From: Streptomyces sp. NBC_00663
Lineage (GTDB): Bacteria; Actinomycetota; Actinomycetes; Streptomycetales; Streptomycetaceae
Assembly: GCF_036226885.1 (NCBI RefSeq)
Contig: NZ_CP109027.1
Location: 4,712,001-4,776,000 of the forward strand
DNA: 64,000 bases
Direction: 5' to 3'
Every line of letters begins with the position of its first letter. Within the stretch, counting starts at the first letter, position 1. This document shows, one piece after another, positions 18,904 through 27,049 of the stretch. The notes beneath the pieces are model-generated. The model was not told the DNA's origin. It did no database searches and was given only the letters and a program-made list of their open reading frames with translations. A program made the translations under genes and the position numbers.

Positions 18904-20030
18904 GGAGTCTCCCCCTCTGCTTCAAGCTCGGCCTGCAACTGGGCCCGCTGCTCGCGGAGTTGCTGGGTCTGCTCGGCGTAGACGTGGTCGAACAGGTCCA
19001 TGGGGTCGAGCGCCGGGTCCTGGTTCATGCGCTCGCGCAGGTCGGCGGCCATGGTCTCGGCGGCATCGCGGGCGGCCTGTATGCCGGCGTCGTCGAGGAG
19101 CCCGCGCGTGGTCAGCTCCTGCTCCAGGAGCTTGATCGGGTCGTGGTCGCGCCAGGCGTCGACCTCCGCGTCACCGCGGTAGCGGGTCGCGTCGTCGGCG
19201 TTGGTGTGGGCCTCCACGCGGTACGTGATGGCCTCGACGAGAGTGGGTCCGCCGCCTTCGCGCGCGCGGCGTACGGCGTCGGCGAGGACCTCGTGCACGG
19301 CCGCCGCGTCGTTGCCGTCGACCAGCCGGCCGGGCATGCCGTAGCCGACGGCCTTGTGGGCCAGCGACGGGGCCGCGGTCTGCTTGGCGAGCGGGACGGA
19401 GATGGCGAAGCCGTTGTTCTGGACGAGGAAGACGACCGGCGCCTGCCAGACGGCGGCGAAGTTCAGCGCCTCGTGGAAGTCGCCCTCGCTGGTGCCGCCG
19501 TCGCCGACCATGGCGAGCGCGACCACGTCGTCGCCCTTGAGGCGGGCGGCGTGTGCGAGGCCCACGGCGTGCGGGAGCTGGGTGGCCAGCGGGGTGCACA
19601 GGGGCGCCACACGGTGCTCGCGCGGGTCGTAGCCGGTGTGCCAGTCGCCGCGCAGCAGCGTCAGAGCCTGCACGGGGTCCAGGCCCCGGGCGACGGCGGC
19701 GAGGGTGTCGCGGTAGCTGGGGAAGAGCCAGTCACGGTCTTCCAGGACCAGCGCGGCGGCGACCTCGCAGGCCTCCTGGCCGGTGCTGGAGGGGTAGACG
19801 GCGAGGCGGCCCTGCTTGGTGAGGGCGGTCGCCTGCGCGTTGTACCGACGACCGCGCACCAGCTCGGCGTAGAGGCGGCGCAGCAGGCCGGGGTCGGCCT
19901 TGCCCGCCGCCTCCGTGCCGAGCACGCGGTACGGCTCCGCGTCCGGCAGCAGCGGCGCGGGGTCGGTACGGGGCTGCCAGGCGGGCGGCGGTGATGGCCG
20001 GTACGCGCCCCGCTGCTCCATGACCGTCAT
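18900..20030 (-). CDS. bkdA: Branched-chain 2-oxoacid dehydrogenase E1 alpha subunit (second cluster)
   Basis: 376 residues from the ATG at 20030, which has GAGGAGGTG eight bases upstream; the in-frame start at 20069 lacks this. The ThDP motif is VGDGGTSEGDFHEA to QNNGFAIS, and HTNADDATRYR is the substrate-loop equivalent. It is the first gene of the operon and diverges from bkdR, whose Lrp-type product represses one of the two bkd clusters in S. coelicolor. This is most likely that regulated cluster. Confidence 0.92.
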   Translation of the reverse strand: MTVMEQRGAYRPSPPPAWQPRTDPAPLLPDAEPYRVLGTEAAGKADPGLLRRLYAELVRGRRYNAQATALTKQGRLAVYPSSTGQEACEVAAALVLEDRDWLFPSYRDTLAAVARGLDPVQALTLLRGDWHTGYDPREHRVAPLCTPLATQLPHAVGLAHAARLKGDDVVALAMVGDGGTSEGDFHEALNFAAVWQAPVVFLVQNNGFAISVPLAKQTAAPSLAHKAVGYGMPGRLVDGNDAAAVHEVLADAVRRAREGGGPTLVEAITYRVEAHTNADDATRYRGDAEVDAWRDHDPIKLLEQELTTRGLLDDAGIQAARDAAETMAADLRERMNQDPALDPMDLFDHVYAEQTQQLREQRAQLQAELEAEGETP

Positions 20031-20205
20031 GACGGCACCTCCTCGTGGGAGCGGCTTCAGACGCGTCACGGGTTGTGATGCGCCTCACCTACCGATTGTT
20101 CGGTCGTCGGCACATTTTGGCTACAGGCACCCTCAGGCTGTGGACAAACGGTTCTCCACAGCCTGCAATGAACGCAGTACGTCCATGGTAGGGAGGCGGG
20201 GGGAC
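20031..20205. promoter_or_regulatory. bkdA/bkdR divergent control region
   Basis: It holds two notable elements. ACCGATTGTTCGGT at 20091-20104 differs by one base from the palindromic pattern ACCGNNCGNNCGGT found before the paa genes. A perfect 10-bp inverted repeat, AGGCTGTGGA/TCCACAGCCT (20135-20144 and 20155-20164), includes TGTGGACAA, an exact Streptomyces-type DnaA box, at 20139-20147. BkdR autoregulatory sites are expected here but I cannot assign them. Confidence 0.55.
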
Positions 20206-20706
20206 ATGGCACCTGAACAAATGGCCGAAGGCCCGGAGGGCGGCACCCCCCTTCCGCCCCCACGCCCCCTCGACGCCATCGATCAGGACATCCTGCACAT
20301 GCTCCAGGTCGACGGGCGCGCGTCGATAAGGTCCGTCGCCGAACGGGTCCATGTCTCCCGCGCCAACGCCTACGCGCGTATCAACCGCCTCATCGAGGAC
20401 GGCGTCATCCGCGGTTTCGGCGCCCGCGTCGATCACGAACGCGCGGGCCAGGGCACGTCGGCGTACATCACCCTGAAGATCGTCCAGAACACCTGGCGCA
20501 CGGTCAGCGAACAGCTCCGCCAACTCCCCGGCGCCTCCCACATCGCCCTGGTGGGCGGCGACTTCGACGTCCTGCTCCTGGTCCACACCCCAGACAACAG
20601 ATCCCTGCGCGAACTGGTCCTCACCCGCCTCCAGGCCATCCCGGAGGTCCTCAGCACGCGCACCCTGCTGGTGTTCGAGGAGGAGGACCTGGAGCCGCAG
20701 GGCTGA
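20206..20706 (+). CDS. bkdR: Lrp/AsnC family regulator BkdR
   Basis: 166 residues from the ATG at 20206, nine bases after GGGAGG; an ATG at 20185 is the alternative. The N-terminal HTH (LDAIDQDILHMLQVDGRASIR then SRANAYARINRLIEDGVI) is followed by the RAM ligand-sensing domain (VQNTWRTVSEQL, GGDFDVLLLVH). In S. coelicolor BkdR represses a branched-chain dehydrogenase operon and affects morphogenesis. The divergent placement next to the second bkd operon supports the same role here. Branched-chain amino acids are the probable effectors. Confidence 0.92.
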   Translation: MAPEQMAEGPEGGTPLPPPRPLDAIDQDILHMLQVDGRASIRSVAERVHVSRANAYARINRLIEDGVIRGFGARVDHERAGQGTSAYITLKIVQNTWRTVSEQLRQLPGASHIALVGGDFDVLLLVHTPDNRSLRELVLTRLQAIPEVLSTRTLLVFEEEDLEPQG

Positions 20707-20732
20707 GGCGCCCGGAGGCCGCGGCCCGGCGG

Positions 20733-21026
20733 TCAGGACGAGGGCGTCGCCGCGACGGCGAGCATCAGCCACAGCATCGGCAGCAGCGCGAACCCGAGGC
20801 CGGCCCCGGCGGCCATCATGCGTGTCGCCCGCAGGGCCCGGCGGTGCGGCAGGGCCCACGCGAACAGCAGGAGCGCGCCCGCCCAGTAGAGGACACCCCC
20901 GAAGGCGCCGGTCTCGTGATGGGACGCGAACCAGCGGTACTCCAGGACGAGGAACGGCAGGCCGAGCAGGGAGGCGACGAGCGGCGCCTTCCACCAGGTG
21001 GGGTGACGATGAGCGGTCCGGATCAT
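20733..21026 (-). CDS. Small integral membrane protein, function unknown
   Basis: About 97 residues from the ATG at 21026 (the longer start at 21086 is possible). Three hydrophobic segments are visible: PLVASLLGLPFLVLEY, VLYWAGALLLFAWALP and ALLPMLWLMLAVAA. No known domain is recognised. It stands between bkdR (convergent) and the TetR-paaH operon, whose last gene ends just upstream on the same strand. It may be read through from that operon. Confidence 0.6.
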   Translation of the reverse strand: MIRTAHRHPTWWKAPLVASLLGLPFLVLEYRWFASHHETGAFGGVLYWAGALLLFAWALPHRRALRATRMMAAGAGLGFALLPMLWLMLAVAATPSS

Positions 21027-21114
21027 GTGCCCCAGCTCATCAGCGGCGGGGCGGCCGGCGCATCGGCGGCCGTACTCATCCCGCACGCGCGCGTACTCAG
21101 ACGGACCGCGCCAC

Positions 21115-21705
21115 TCAGGCGCCCCGCCGCAGCCCCCCGAACACCAACCGCACCACCGCGTCCGCCACTTCCCGCTCGTTCATCCCCCGCCCGTCCGGGC
21201 GGTACCACTCCACGATGGAGTTGATCATTCCGAAGACGAGCCGGGTCGCGAGGCGTACCTCCACGTCGGCGCGTACATCGCCCTCCACGGCCGCCGCTTT
21301 GAGCAGTTCGGCGACGCGGTGGTCGAAGTCGCGGCGGCGCTCCAGGGCCCAGCGCTCGGTGCCGGTGTTGCCGCGCACGCGCAGCAGCAGGGTGACGTAG
21401 GGGAGTTCGGCGATGAGGACCTCGACCATGCGCCGGACCACGTACTCCAGGCGCTCGGCGGCGTTCCCCACGCGCGCGTGCTCCTCGTCGAGGATGCCGA
21501 AGAGCCCGTCGAGCGCCCGGCTGACGGCCCGCCGCAGCAGCTCCTCCTTGCCCGCCACATGGTGGTAGATCGAGGACTTGGAGATCCCGGCCGCCTTGGA
21601 GAGGTGCTCCATGGAGGTGCCGTCGTAGCCGCGCTCGTTGAAGACCCGCACCGCGACGGACAGCAGCGTCTCGGGGGTGTACGTGTCGCGCTTGGCGGTG
21701 GTCAT
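21115..21705 (-). CDS. paaR: TetR family regulator, probable phenylacetate regulator PaaR
   Basis: 196 residues from the ATG at 21705. The N-terminal HTH is clear (ERGYDGTSMEHLSKAAGISK then SIYHHVAGKEELL). The ligand domain continues to GMINSIVEWYRPDG. The start overlaps the paaH stop by ATGA, so the two are cotranscribed. A palindrome ACCGNNCGNNCGGT lies before paaH and before paaA, as expected for a TetR repressor whose effector is phenylacetyl-CoA. The name is inferred from context and from resemblance of the site to the PaaR motif of Corynebacterium as I recall it. Confidence 0.8.
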   Translation of the reverse strand: MTTAKRDTYTPETLLSVAVRVFNERGYDGTSMEHLSKAAGISKSSIYHHVAGKEELLRRAVSRALDGLFGILDEEHARVGNAAERLEYVVRRMVEVLIAELPYVTLLLRVRGNTGTERWALERRRDFDHRVAELLKAAAVEGDVRADVEVRLATRLVFGMINSIVEWYRPDGRGMNEREVADAVVRLVFGGLRRGA

Positions 21706-23219
21706 GACGTACTGCCCTCCCTCTTGTCGGTGGCGTACGCGTGGCGGTACAGCGCGAGGGACGGGGCGTAGCGGCCGCTGGGGTCCCGCAGATGCAGGTC
21801 GTCGAGGAGGGCGTAGGCCCAGTTGCGGCCGAGCCTGCGGCTCCATTCGAAGGGGCCCAGCGGGTAGTTGACGCCCAGGCGCATCGCCGTGTCGATGTCC
21901 TCCTCCGTGGCCACGCCCTTGGCGACCGCGTCGTGCGCGAGGTCGACGATCCGGGCGACCGTGCGGGCGACGATCATGCCGGGGACGTCGCCGATGACGC
22001 TGACGTCCTTGCCGAGCGCCTGGAAGAGGCCGATGGCCTCGGCGAGGGTCTTCGGGGCGGTGTCCTGGGAGGCGGACAGGGCGATGCGGGTGGCGCGGCG
22101 GTAGTCGAGGGCGAGGTCGAAGTAGACGACGTCCCGGAACTCGACCGACGTCTGTCCGTCGGCGAGCGCCAGCTGGCCGCCGCTCGGCAGGACCAGCCGC
22201 GTGCCGTGGTCCTCCTCGTCCTCGCGGACCTGGATGCCCGCCTCACGGATCAGCGCGAGCAGTTCGGACGCGGGGCCCAGATCGCCCTCGGCGACGACGT
22301 ACGCGGGCGCCTGCGCCGGTTCGGCGGTGTGCGGCTCGGCGGCCTCGGCGTCGGGGCCGTGGTCGTACCAGCCGTGCCCGCTCTTGCGGCCCAGGCGGCC
22401 CGACTCGACCAGTCGGCGCTGGGCGAGCGAGGGCGTGAAGCGGACGTCCTGGAAGAAGGACTGCCAGACCGAGTGGGTGACGGACTCGTTGACGTCCTGC
22501 CCGATGAGGTCGGTGAGCTCGAAGGCGCCCATCTTGAAGCCGCCCGACTCGCGCAGCACCGCGTCGATGGTGGCGGGGTCGGCGCCCTGGGCCTCGTAGA
22601 CCGCGAAGGCCTCGGCGTAGTACGGCCGGGCGATGCGGTTGACGATGAAACCGGGGGTGTCGGCGCAGGCGACCGGCGTCTTGCCCCACGCGCGTGCCGT
22701 CTCGTACGCGCGCGTGGCCGATGTGACGTCGGTGGCGAACCCGGAGACGACCTCGACGAGCGGCAGCAGGGGGGCCGGGTTGAAGAAGTGCAGGCCCACG
22801 AGGCGGCCGGGGTTGCGCAGGGCGCCGCCGATGGCGGTGACCGACAGGGACGAGGTGTTGGTGGCGAGCAGACAGTCCTCGCCGACCACGTCCTCCAGGG
22901 CGCGGAACAGCTCCTGCTTGACGTCGAGCCGCTCCAGGACGGCCTCGACGACCAGGGAGCAGTCGGCGAGGTCCAAGAGCTCGGTCGCGGCCGTCAGACG
23001 CGCGCGTGCGGCATCGCGGTCGGCGGCGGTGAGGCGGTCCTTCTCGACGAGCCGGTCGAGGCGGGCGCCGATCGCGTCGGCCGCGTCCTGGGCGCGTCCG
23101 GGGACGGCGTCGTACAGCCGTACGAGGTGGCCGGCGACCAACGCGACCTGGGCGATGCCCTGGCCCATGGTGCCGGTGCCGACGACGGCCACGGGGCTGC
23201 TGAGGTCGAGTGCTGTCAT
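21702..23219 (-). CDS. paaH: 3-hydroxyacyl-CoA dehydrogenase PaaH
   Basis: 505 residues, near the usual PaaH length. It begins with the NAD loop VAVVGTGTMGQGIAQVALVAGH and holds the family signature LVGLHFFNPAPLLPLVEVV. A second copy of the C-terminal 3HCDH domain follows, linked by a spacer. It oxidises 3-hydroxyadipyl-CoA to 3-oxoadipyl-CoA in the lower phenylacetate pathway. It is divergent from paaN, with the palindromic operator between them, and overlaps paaR by 4 bp. Confidence 0.9.
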   Translation of the reverse strand: MTALDLSSPVAVVGTGTMGQGIAQVALVAGHLVRLYDAVPGRAQDAADAIGARLDRLVEKDRLTAADRDAARARLTAATELLDLADCSLVVEAVLERLDVKQELFRALEDVVGEDCLLATNTSSLSVTAIGGALRNPGRLVGLHFFNPAPLLPLVEVVSGFATDVTSATRAYETARAWGKTPVACADTPGFIVNRIARPYYAEAFAVYEAQGADPATIDAVLRESGGFKMGAFELTDLIGQDVNESVTHSVWQSFFQDVRFTPSLAQRRLVESGRLGRKSGHGWYDHGPDAEAAEPHTAEPAQAPAYVVAEGDLGPASELLALIREAGIQVREDEEDHGTRLVLPSGGQLALADGQTSVEFRDVVYFDLALDYRRATRIALSASQDTAPKTLAEAIGLFQALGKDVSVIGDVPGMIVARTVARIVDLAHDAVAKGVATEEDIDTAMRLGVNYPLGPFEWSRRLGRNWAYALLDDLHLRDPSGRYAPSLALYRHAYATDKREGSTS

Positions 23220-23275
23220 GTGCGCGATCCTCCCGCACGGGGTTTTCCACAGATGCGGCGGACCCCCTTGTCCCG

Positions 23276-23289
23276 ACCGATCGTTCGGT
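23276..23289. promoter_or_regulatory. PaaR-type operator between paaH and paaN
   Basis: ACCGATCGTTCGGT is an imperfect dyad of the form ACCGNNCGNNCGGT, placed between the divergent paaH-paaR and paaN genes and followed by TACTCT, a possible -10 for paaN. The same pattern occurs upstream of paaA. A TetR-family dimer site is the natural reading. Confidence 0.75.
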
Positions 23290-23391
23290 TACTCTAACTC
23301 TGACTGGCCGTTCCTGCCCATGGTTCCGACCATGGTTGTGCCCAGGTCATGAGCTCGACGAAGAGTTCTCCAGACGAGGAGTTGGTCCCGC

Positions 23392-25098
23392 ATGGCCGCC
23401 GAACTGACCGCCCACGAGCTGATCGCCCAGCACCGGCCCACCCTCGACCAGGCGCTGGAGGCGATCCGCACGCGCGCGTACTGGTCCCCGCACCCGGAGC
23501 ACCCGAAGGCCTACGGTGAGAACGGCAGTCTGGACGCGGCGGCGGGCAAGGCGGCCTTCGACGCCCTCCTCGGCACCCGCCTGGACCTCGGCCAGCCCGG
23601 CACGGACGACTGGGTGGGCGGCGAGGTCTCGCCGTACGGCCCGCAGCTGGGCGTCGAGTACCCGCACGCGGACGTGGACGTGCTGCTGCCCGCCATGAAG
23701 GCCGGGCAGAAGGCCTGGAGGGAGGCGGGCGCGGAGATCCGCGCGGTGGTCTGTCTGGAGATCCTCAAGCGCATCAGCGACCGGACGCACGAGTTCGCGC
23801 ACGCGGTCATGCACACCTCCGGCCAGGCGTTCATGATGGCGTTCCAGGCGGGCGGCCCGCACGCGCAGGACCGCGGCCTGGAGGCGGTGGCGTACGCGTA
23901 CGTGGAGCAGGTCCGCACCCCCGACACGGCGGAGTGGACCAAGCCCCAGGGCAAGCGCGACCCCCTCGCCCTGACCAAGCAGTTCACTCCGGTCCCGCGC
24001 GGGATCGCCCTGATGATCGGCTGCAACACCTTCCCGACGTGGAACGGCTACCCGGGCCTGTTCGCGTCCCTCGCCACCGGCAACGCGGTCCTGGTCAAGC
24101 CCCACCCGCGCGCGGTGCTGCCGCTCGCGCTCACGGTCCAGGTCGCGCGCGAGGTGCTGGCCGGCGCCGGCTTCGACCCGAACCTGGTGGCGCTGGCCGC
24201 CGAGCGGCCGGGCGAGGGCATCGCCAAGATCCTCGCCACCCGCCCGGAGATCCGGATCATCGACTACACCGGCTCGACGTCGTTCGGCGACTGGCTGGAG
24301 ACCAACGCCCGCCAGGCGCAGGTCTACACGGAGAAGGCCGGCGTCAACACGGTGCTCGTCGACTCCACGGCGAACTACAAGGGCATGCTCTCCAACCTGG
24401 CGTTCTCGCTGTCCCTGTACAGCGGCCAGATGTGCACCACCCCGCAGAACTTCCTCATCCCGCGCGACGGCATCCGCACCGACGAGGGCCCCAAGACCTT
24501 CGACGAGGTCGCCGCCGACCTGGCCCGCTCGGTCGACGGCCTGCTCGGCGACGACGCCCGGGCGAACGCCCTGCTGGGCGCGATCGTCAACCCGGACGTC
24601 AAGGCGCGCCTGGAGGCCGCGGCCGGGCTCGGCGAGGTCGCCCTCGCCTCCCGGGAGATCACCAACCCGGAGTTCCCGGACGCGGTCGTGCGCACGCCGG
24701 TCGTCGTCAAGCTGGACGGCGCGCGGAAGTATTGGGAGAGGGCCGACGACGAGGCCGCCTACATGAGCGAGTGCTTCGGCCCGGTCTCCTTCGCCGTCGC
24801 GGTCGACTCGACGGCGGACGCGGTGGAGCTGCTGCGGCGCACGATCCGCGAGAAGGGCGCGATGACGGTCGGCGCGTACACGACCGACGACGAGGTCGAG
24901 CGTGCGGTCCAGGAGGTCTGCTTCGACGAGGCCGCGCAGCTGTCGCTGAACCTCACGGGCGGGGTGTACGTCAACCAGACGGCCGCGTTCTCCGACTTCC
25001 ACGGCTCGGGCGGCAACCCGGCGGCCAACGCGGCCCTCACCGACGGCGCCTTCGTCGCGAACCGCTTCCGGGTCGTGGAAGTGCGCCGCGAGGCCTAG
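23392..25098 (+). CDS. paaN: Phenylacetate degradation aldehyde dehydrogenase PaaN
   Basis: 568 residues of the PaaN type: GCNTFPTWNGYPGLFASLAT and LVKPHPRAVLPLALT are cofactor-site motifs, EKAGVNTVLVDS is the Glu region and GQMCTTPQNFLIP holds the catalytic Cys. PaaN oxidises the open-chain aldehyde formed after ring cleavage. Unlike E. coli PaaZ (~680 residues) it has no MaoC hydratase half, so ring hydrolysis must come from a separate protein. It ends 4 bp inside the convergent methyltransferase gene. Confidence 0.9.
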   Translation: MAAELTAHELIAQHRPTLDQALEAIRTRAYWSPHPEHPKAYGENGSLDAAAGKAAFDALLGTRLDLGQPGTDDWVGGEVSPYGPQLGVEYPHADVDVLLPAMKAGQKAWREAGAEIRAVVCLEILKRISDRTHEFAHAVMHTSGQAFMMAFQAGGPHAQDRGLEAVAYAYVEQVRTPDTAEWTKPQGKRDPLALTKQFTPVPRGIALMIGCNTFPTWNGYPGLFASLATGNAVLVKPHPRAVLPLALTVQVAREVLAGAGFDPNLVALAAERPGEGIAKILATRPEIRIIDYTGSTSFGDWLETNARQAQVYTEKAGVNTVLVDSTANYKGMLSNLAFSLSLYSGQMCTTPQNFLIPRDGIRTDEGPKTFDEVAADLARSVDGLLGDDARANALLGAIVNPDVKARLEAAAGLGEVALASREITNPEFPDAVVRTPVVVKLDGARKYWERADDEAAYMSECFGPVSFAVAVDSTADAVELLRRTIREKGAMTVGAYTTDDEVERAVQEVCFDEAAQLSLNLTGGVYVNQTAAFSDFHGSGGNPAANAALTDGAFVANRFRVVEVRREA

Positions 25099-25856
25099 AA
25101 GTCAGCCGTGAGGCTCCAGTGGTACAGCGTCATCCCCACGCTCGTCGCGAGGTTGTAGCTGGAGACCTGGGGCCTCATGGGCAGCGCCACCAGATGGTCG
25201 CTGCGCGCGCGCAGCTCGGCGGAGAGCCCGCTGCGCTCCGAGCCGAACGCGAGGACGGCGTCGTCCGGGAGCTTCACGCCCCGGATGTCGTCGCCCTCCG
25301 GATCGAGGGCGAAGAGCGGCCCCGGGGGGAGTTCCTCGACCGTCACCCGCTCCACCGCCGTCGCGAAGTGCAGCCCCGCGCCCCCGCGCACCACTGTCGG
25401 ATGCCAGGGGTCGAGCGTGCCCGTGGTGACCACACCGGTCGCCCCGAATCCCGCCGCCAGCCGGATCACGGCTCCCGCGTTGCCAAGGTTGCGCGGGTTG
25501 TCGAGGACGACCACGGGCGCGGGGCGGGGAAGGCGCGCCAGCGCCGCCAGGTTCGCCGCGCGGGACGGCCGTACCGCCAGGGCGGCCACGCCGGTCGGAT
25601 GCGGGCGCGGCACGAGATTCTCGTACGCCCCCGGCGCCACCTCCGTCAGCAGCGCGTCCAGCGTCTCGCGCACATCGGCGGCCAGGTCGGCGGCGAGGGC
25701 GAGCGTGGCCGCACGGTCGGTGGTGACCGCCACCGGCACCTCGGCCCCGAAGCGCAGCGCGTGCTTGAGGGCGTGGAAGCCGTCGAGCAGGACGGCGGAG
25801 TCGGCGAGCCGGTGCCAGACGGCCACAGGGCCGACGGGGTCGGCGGGGTCGGTCAT
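25095..25856 (-). CDS. SpoU/TrmH family RNA 2'-O-methyltransferase
   Basis: 253 residues from the ATG at 25856. The SPOUT knot signatures are VVVLDNPRNLGNAGAVIRLA (motif 1), LAFGSERSGLS (motif 2) and LPMRPQVSSYNLATSVGMTL (motif 3). An N-terminal substrate-binding segment precedes them. The target, tRNA or 23S rRNA, cannot be told. Its start overlaps the HTTM gene stop by ATGA, so it is the last gene of a three-gene operon. Confidence 0.9.
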   Translation of the reverse strand: MTDPADPVGPVAVWHRLADSAVLLDGFHALKHALRFGAEVPVAVTTDRAATLALAADLAADVRETLDALLTEVAPGAYENLVPRPHPTGVAALAVRPSRAANLAALARLPRPAPVVVLDNPRNLGNAGAVIRLAAGFGATGVVTTGTLDPWHPTVVRGGAGLHFATAVERVTVEELPPGPLFALDPEGDDIRGVKLPDDAVLAFGSERSGLSAELRARSDHLVALPMRPQVSSYNLATSVGMTLYHWSLTADF

Positions 25857-27049
25857 GCCGTGAAGCCTACGTGCGTCTCCTCGGCGCTCTCGGGGGCGCG
25901 TGGCTGCGGCAGCGTCGTACGGCCCCGCCCGGCCGTGAGGCGTGCACGCGCGCGGTCCGCCCAGCCGCCCAGCCGGCGCAGGAACGGTGTCGGCAGGAAC
26001 ACCGCGTCGGCGGCGATCATCGCGAGCGAGAAGAACGGCAGCCCGAGGACGACGGCGATCACGGCGTGCTCGGTCATCATGGCCGCCAGCAGGACGTTCT
26101 TGACCCGCCGGTTGAACAGCGTGAACGGGAAGGCGACCTGCACGGCGACGGTGCCGTACGTGATGAGCAGCACCATCGTGGAGCTGGAGGCCAGCGCGTC
26201 GGCGAGGCCGGGCCAGGGGGAGAAGTAGTCCAGGTGCAGCGGGTAGTAGACGGCGGTGCCGTCCTGCCAGCGGGAGCCCTGGATCTTGTACCAGCCCGCG
26301 GTGGCGTAGATCAGACAGGCCTCGGCCATGATCACGAGCAGGGCGCCGTTGTGCACGAGGTTGGTGACGACGTCCAGCAGGATGCGCGGCTGATCGGTCC
26401 GTGCCAGCCGTCCGACCGCCCACCACACGCCCAGCGACAGCCAGACCGCCCACAGCAGCGAGGGGACGAACAGGTCGCCCTCGAAGAGCCTGCCGGCGCC
26501 CGTCGCCGCGATCAGCACCAGCCCGAGCACCACCCACAGGACGGGACCGACCCGGTCCGGGAGGTGCTCCCCACGCGTGCGTGCCCGGCGCTCGTCCAGC
26601 GACCACACCTGGCCGCAGCGCGTGAACACCAGGTAGAGGCACATCAGGTGCAGGACGTTGTCGCCGCCGTCGCCCATGAAGATGCTGCGGTTCTGGAGCG
26701 AGAGCACGCCGACCATGAAGAGCACGGACATCGTGCGGGTGCGCCAGCCCACCAGCAGCAGGGCGCTGGAGAGCACGGCGAGGGCGTAGACGAGCTCGAA
26801 CCAGACCCGCCCGTCGGACCACATCAGCGCGGTGAACGCGCCGTTGCCCGCGATCAGCTGCTCGGCGAGGTCCCAGCTCCAGGGGCCGTCGGGGCCGTAC
26901 AGCTCACCGCGGTGGGGCAGTTCGCGCAGCAGGAAGAGCAGCCAGGTGGCGCTGAAGCCGATGCGGACCACGGCGGCCTGGTACGGGCCGAGGGCCGACT
27001 CGGTGACCCGGGCGATGGCCCGGGAGAGGGCCAGGGAGATCCGGTTCAC
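25853..27049 (-). CDS. HTTM-domain membrane protein (vitamin K-dependent carboxylase-related)
   Basis: 398 residues from the GTG at 27049, which overlaps the upstream stop (GTGA). About eight membrane segments are visible, for example VRIGFSATWLLFLLRELPHR, LVYALAVLSSALLLVGWRTR and VPSLLWAVWLSLGVWWAVG. GDGGDNVLHLMCLYLVFTRC and AGWYKIQGSRWQDGTAVYYP are typical HTTM family stretches. Gamma-carboxylation has not been shown for most bacterial members. It is coupled to a DUF5819 protein, a recurrent actinobacterial pair. Confidence 0.85.
   Translation of the reverse strand: MNRISLALSRAIARVTESALGPYQAAVVRIGFSATWLLFLLRELPHRGELYGPDGPWSWDLAEQLIAGNGAFTALMWSDGRVWFELVYALAVLSSALLLVGWRTRTMSVLFMVGVLSLQNRSIFMGDGGDNVLHLMCLYLVFTRCGQVWSLDERRARTRGEHLPDRVGPVLWVVLGLVLIAATGAGRLFEGDLFVPSLLWAVWLSLGVWWAVGRLARTDQPRILLDVVTNLVHNGALLVIMAEACLIYATAGWYKIQGSRWQDGTAVYYPLHLDYFSPWPGLADALASSSTMVLLITYGTVAVQVAFPFTLFNRRVKNVLLAAMMTEHAVIAVVLGLPFFSLAMIAADAVFLPTPFLRRLGGWADRARARLTAGRGRTTLPQPRAPESAEETHVGFTA

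Noticed and set aside
23392..25098. A PaaZ-type fused ring-opening enzyme
   Set aside because: At 568 residues it lacks the C-terminal MaoC hydratase domain, so it is PaaN only.
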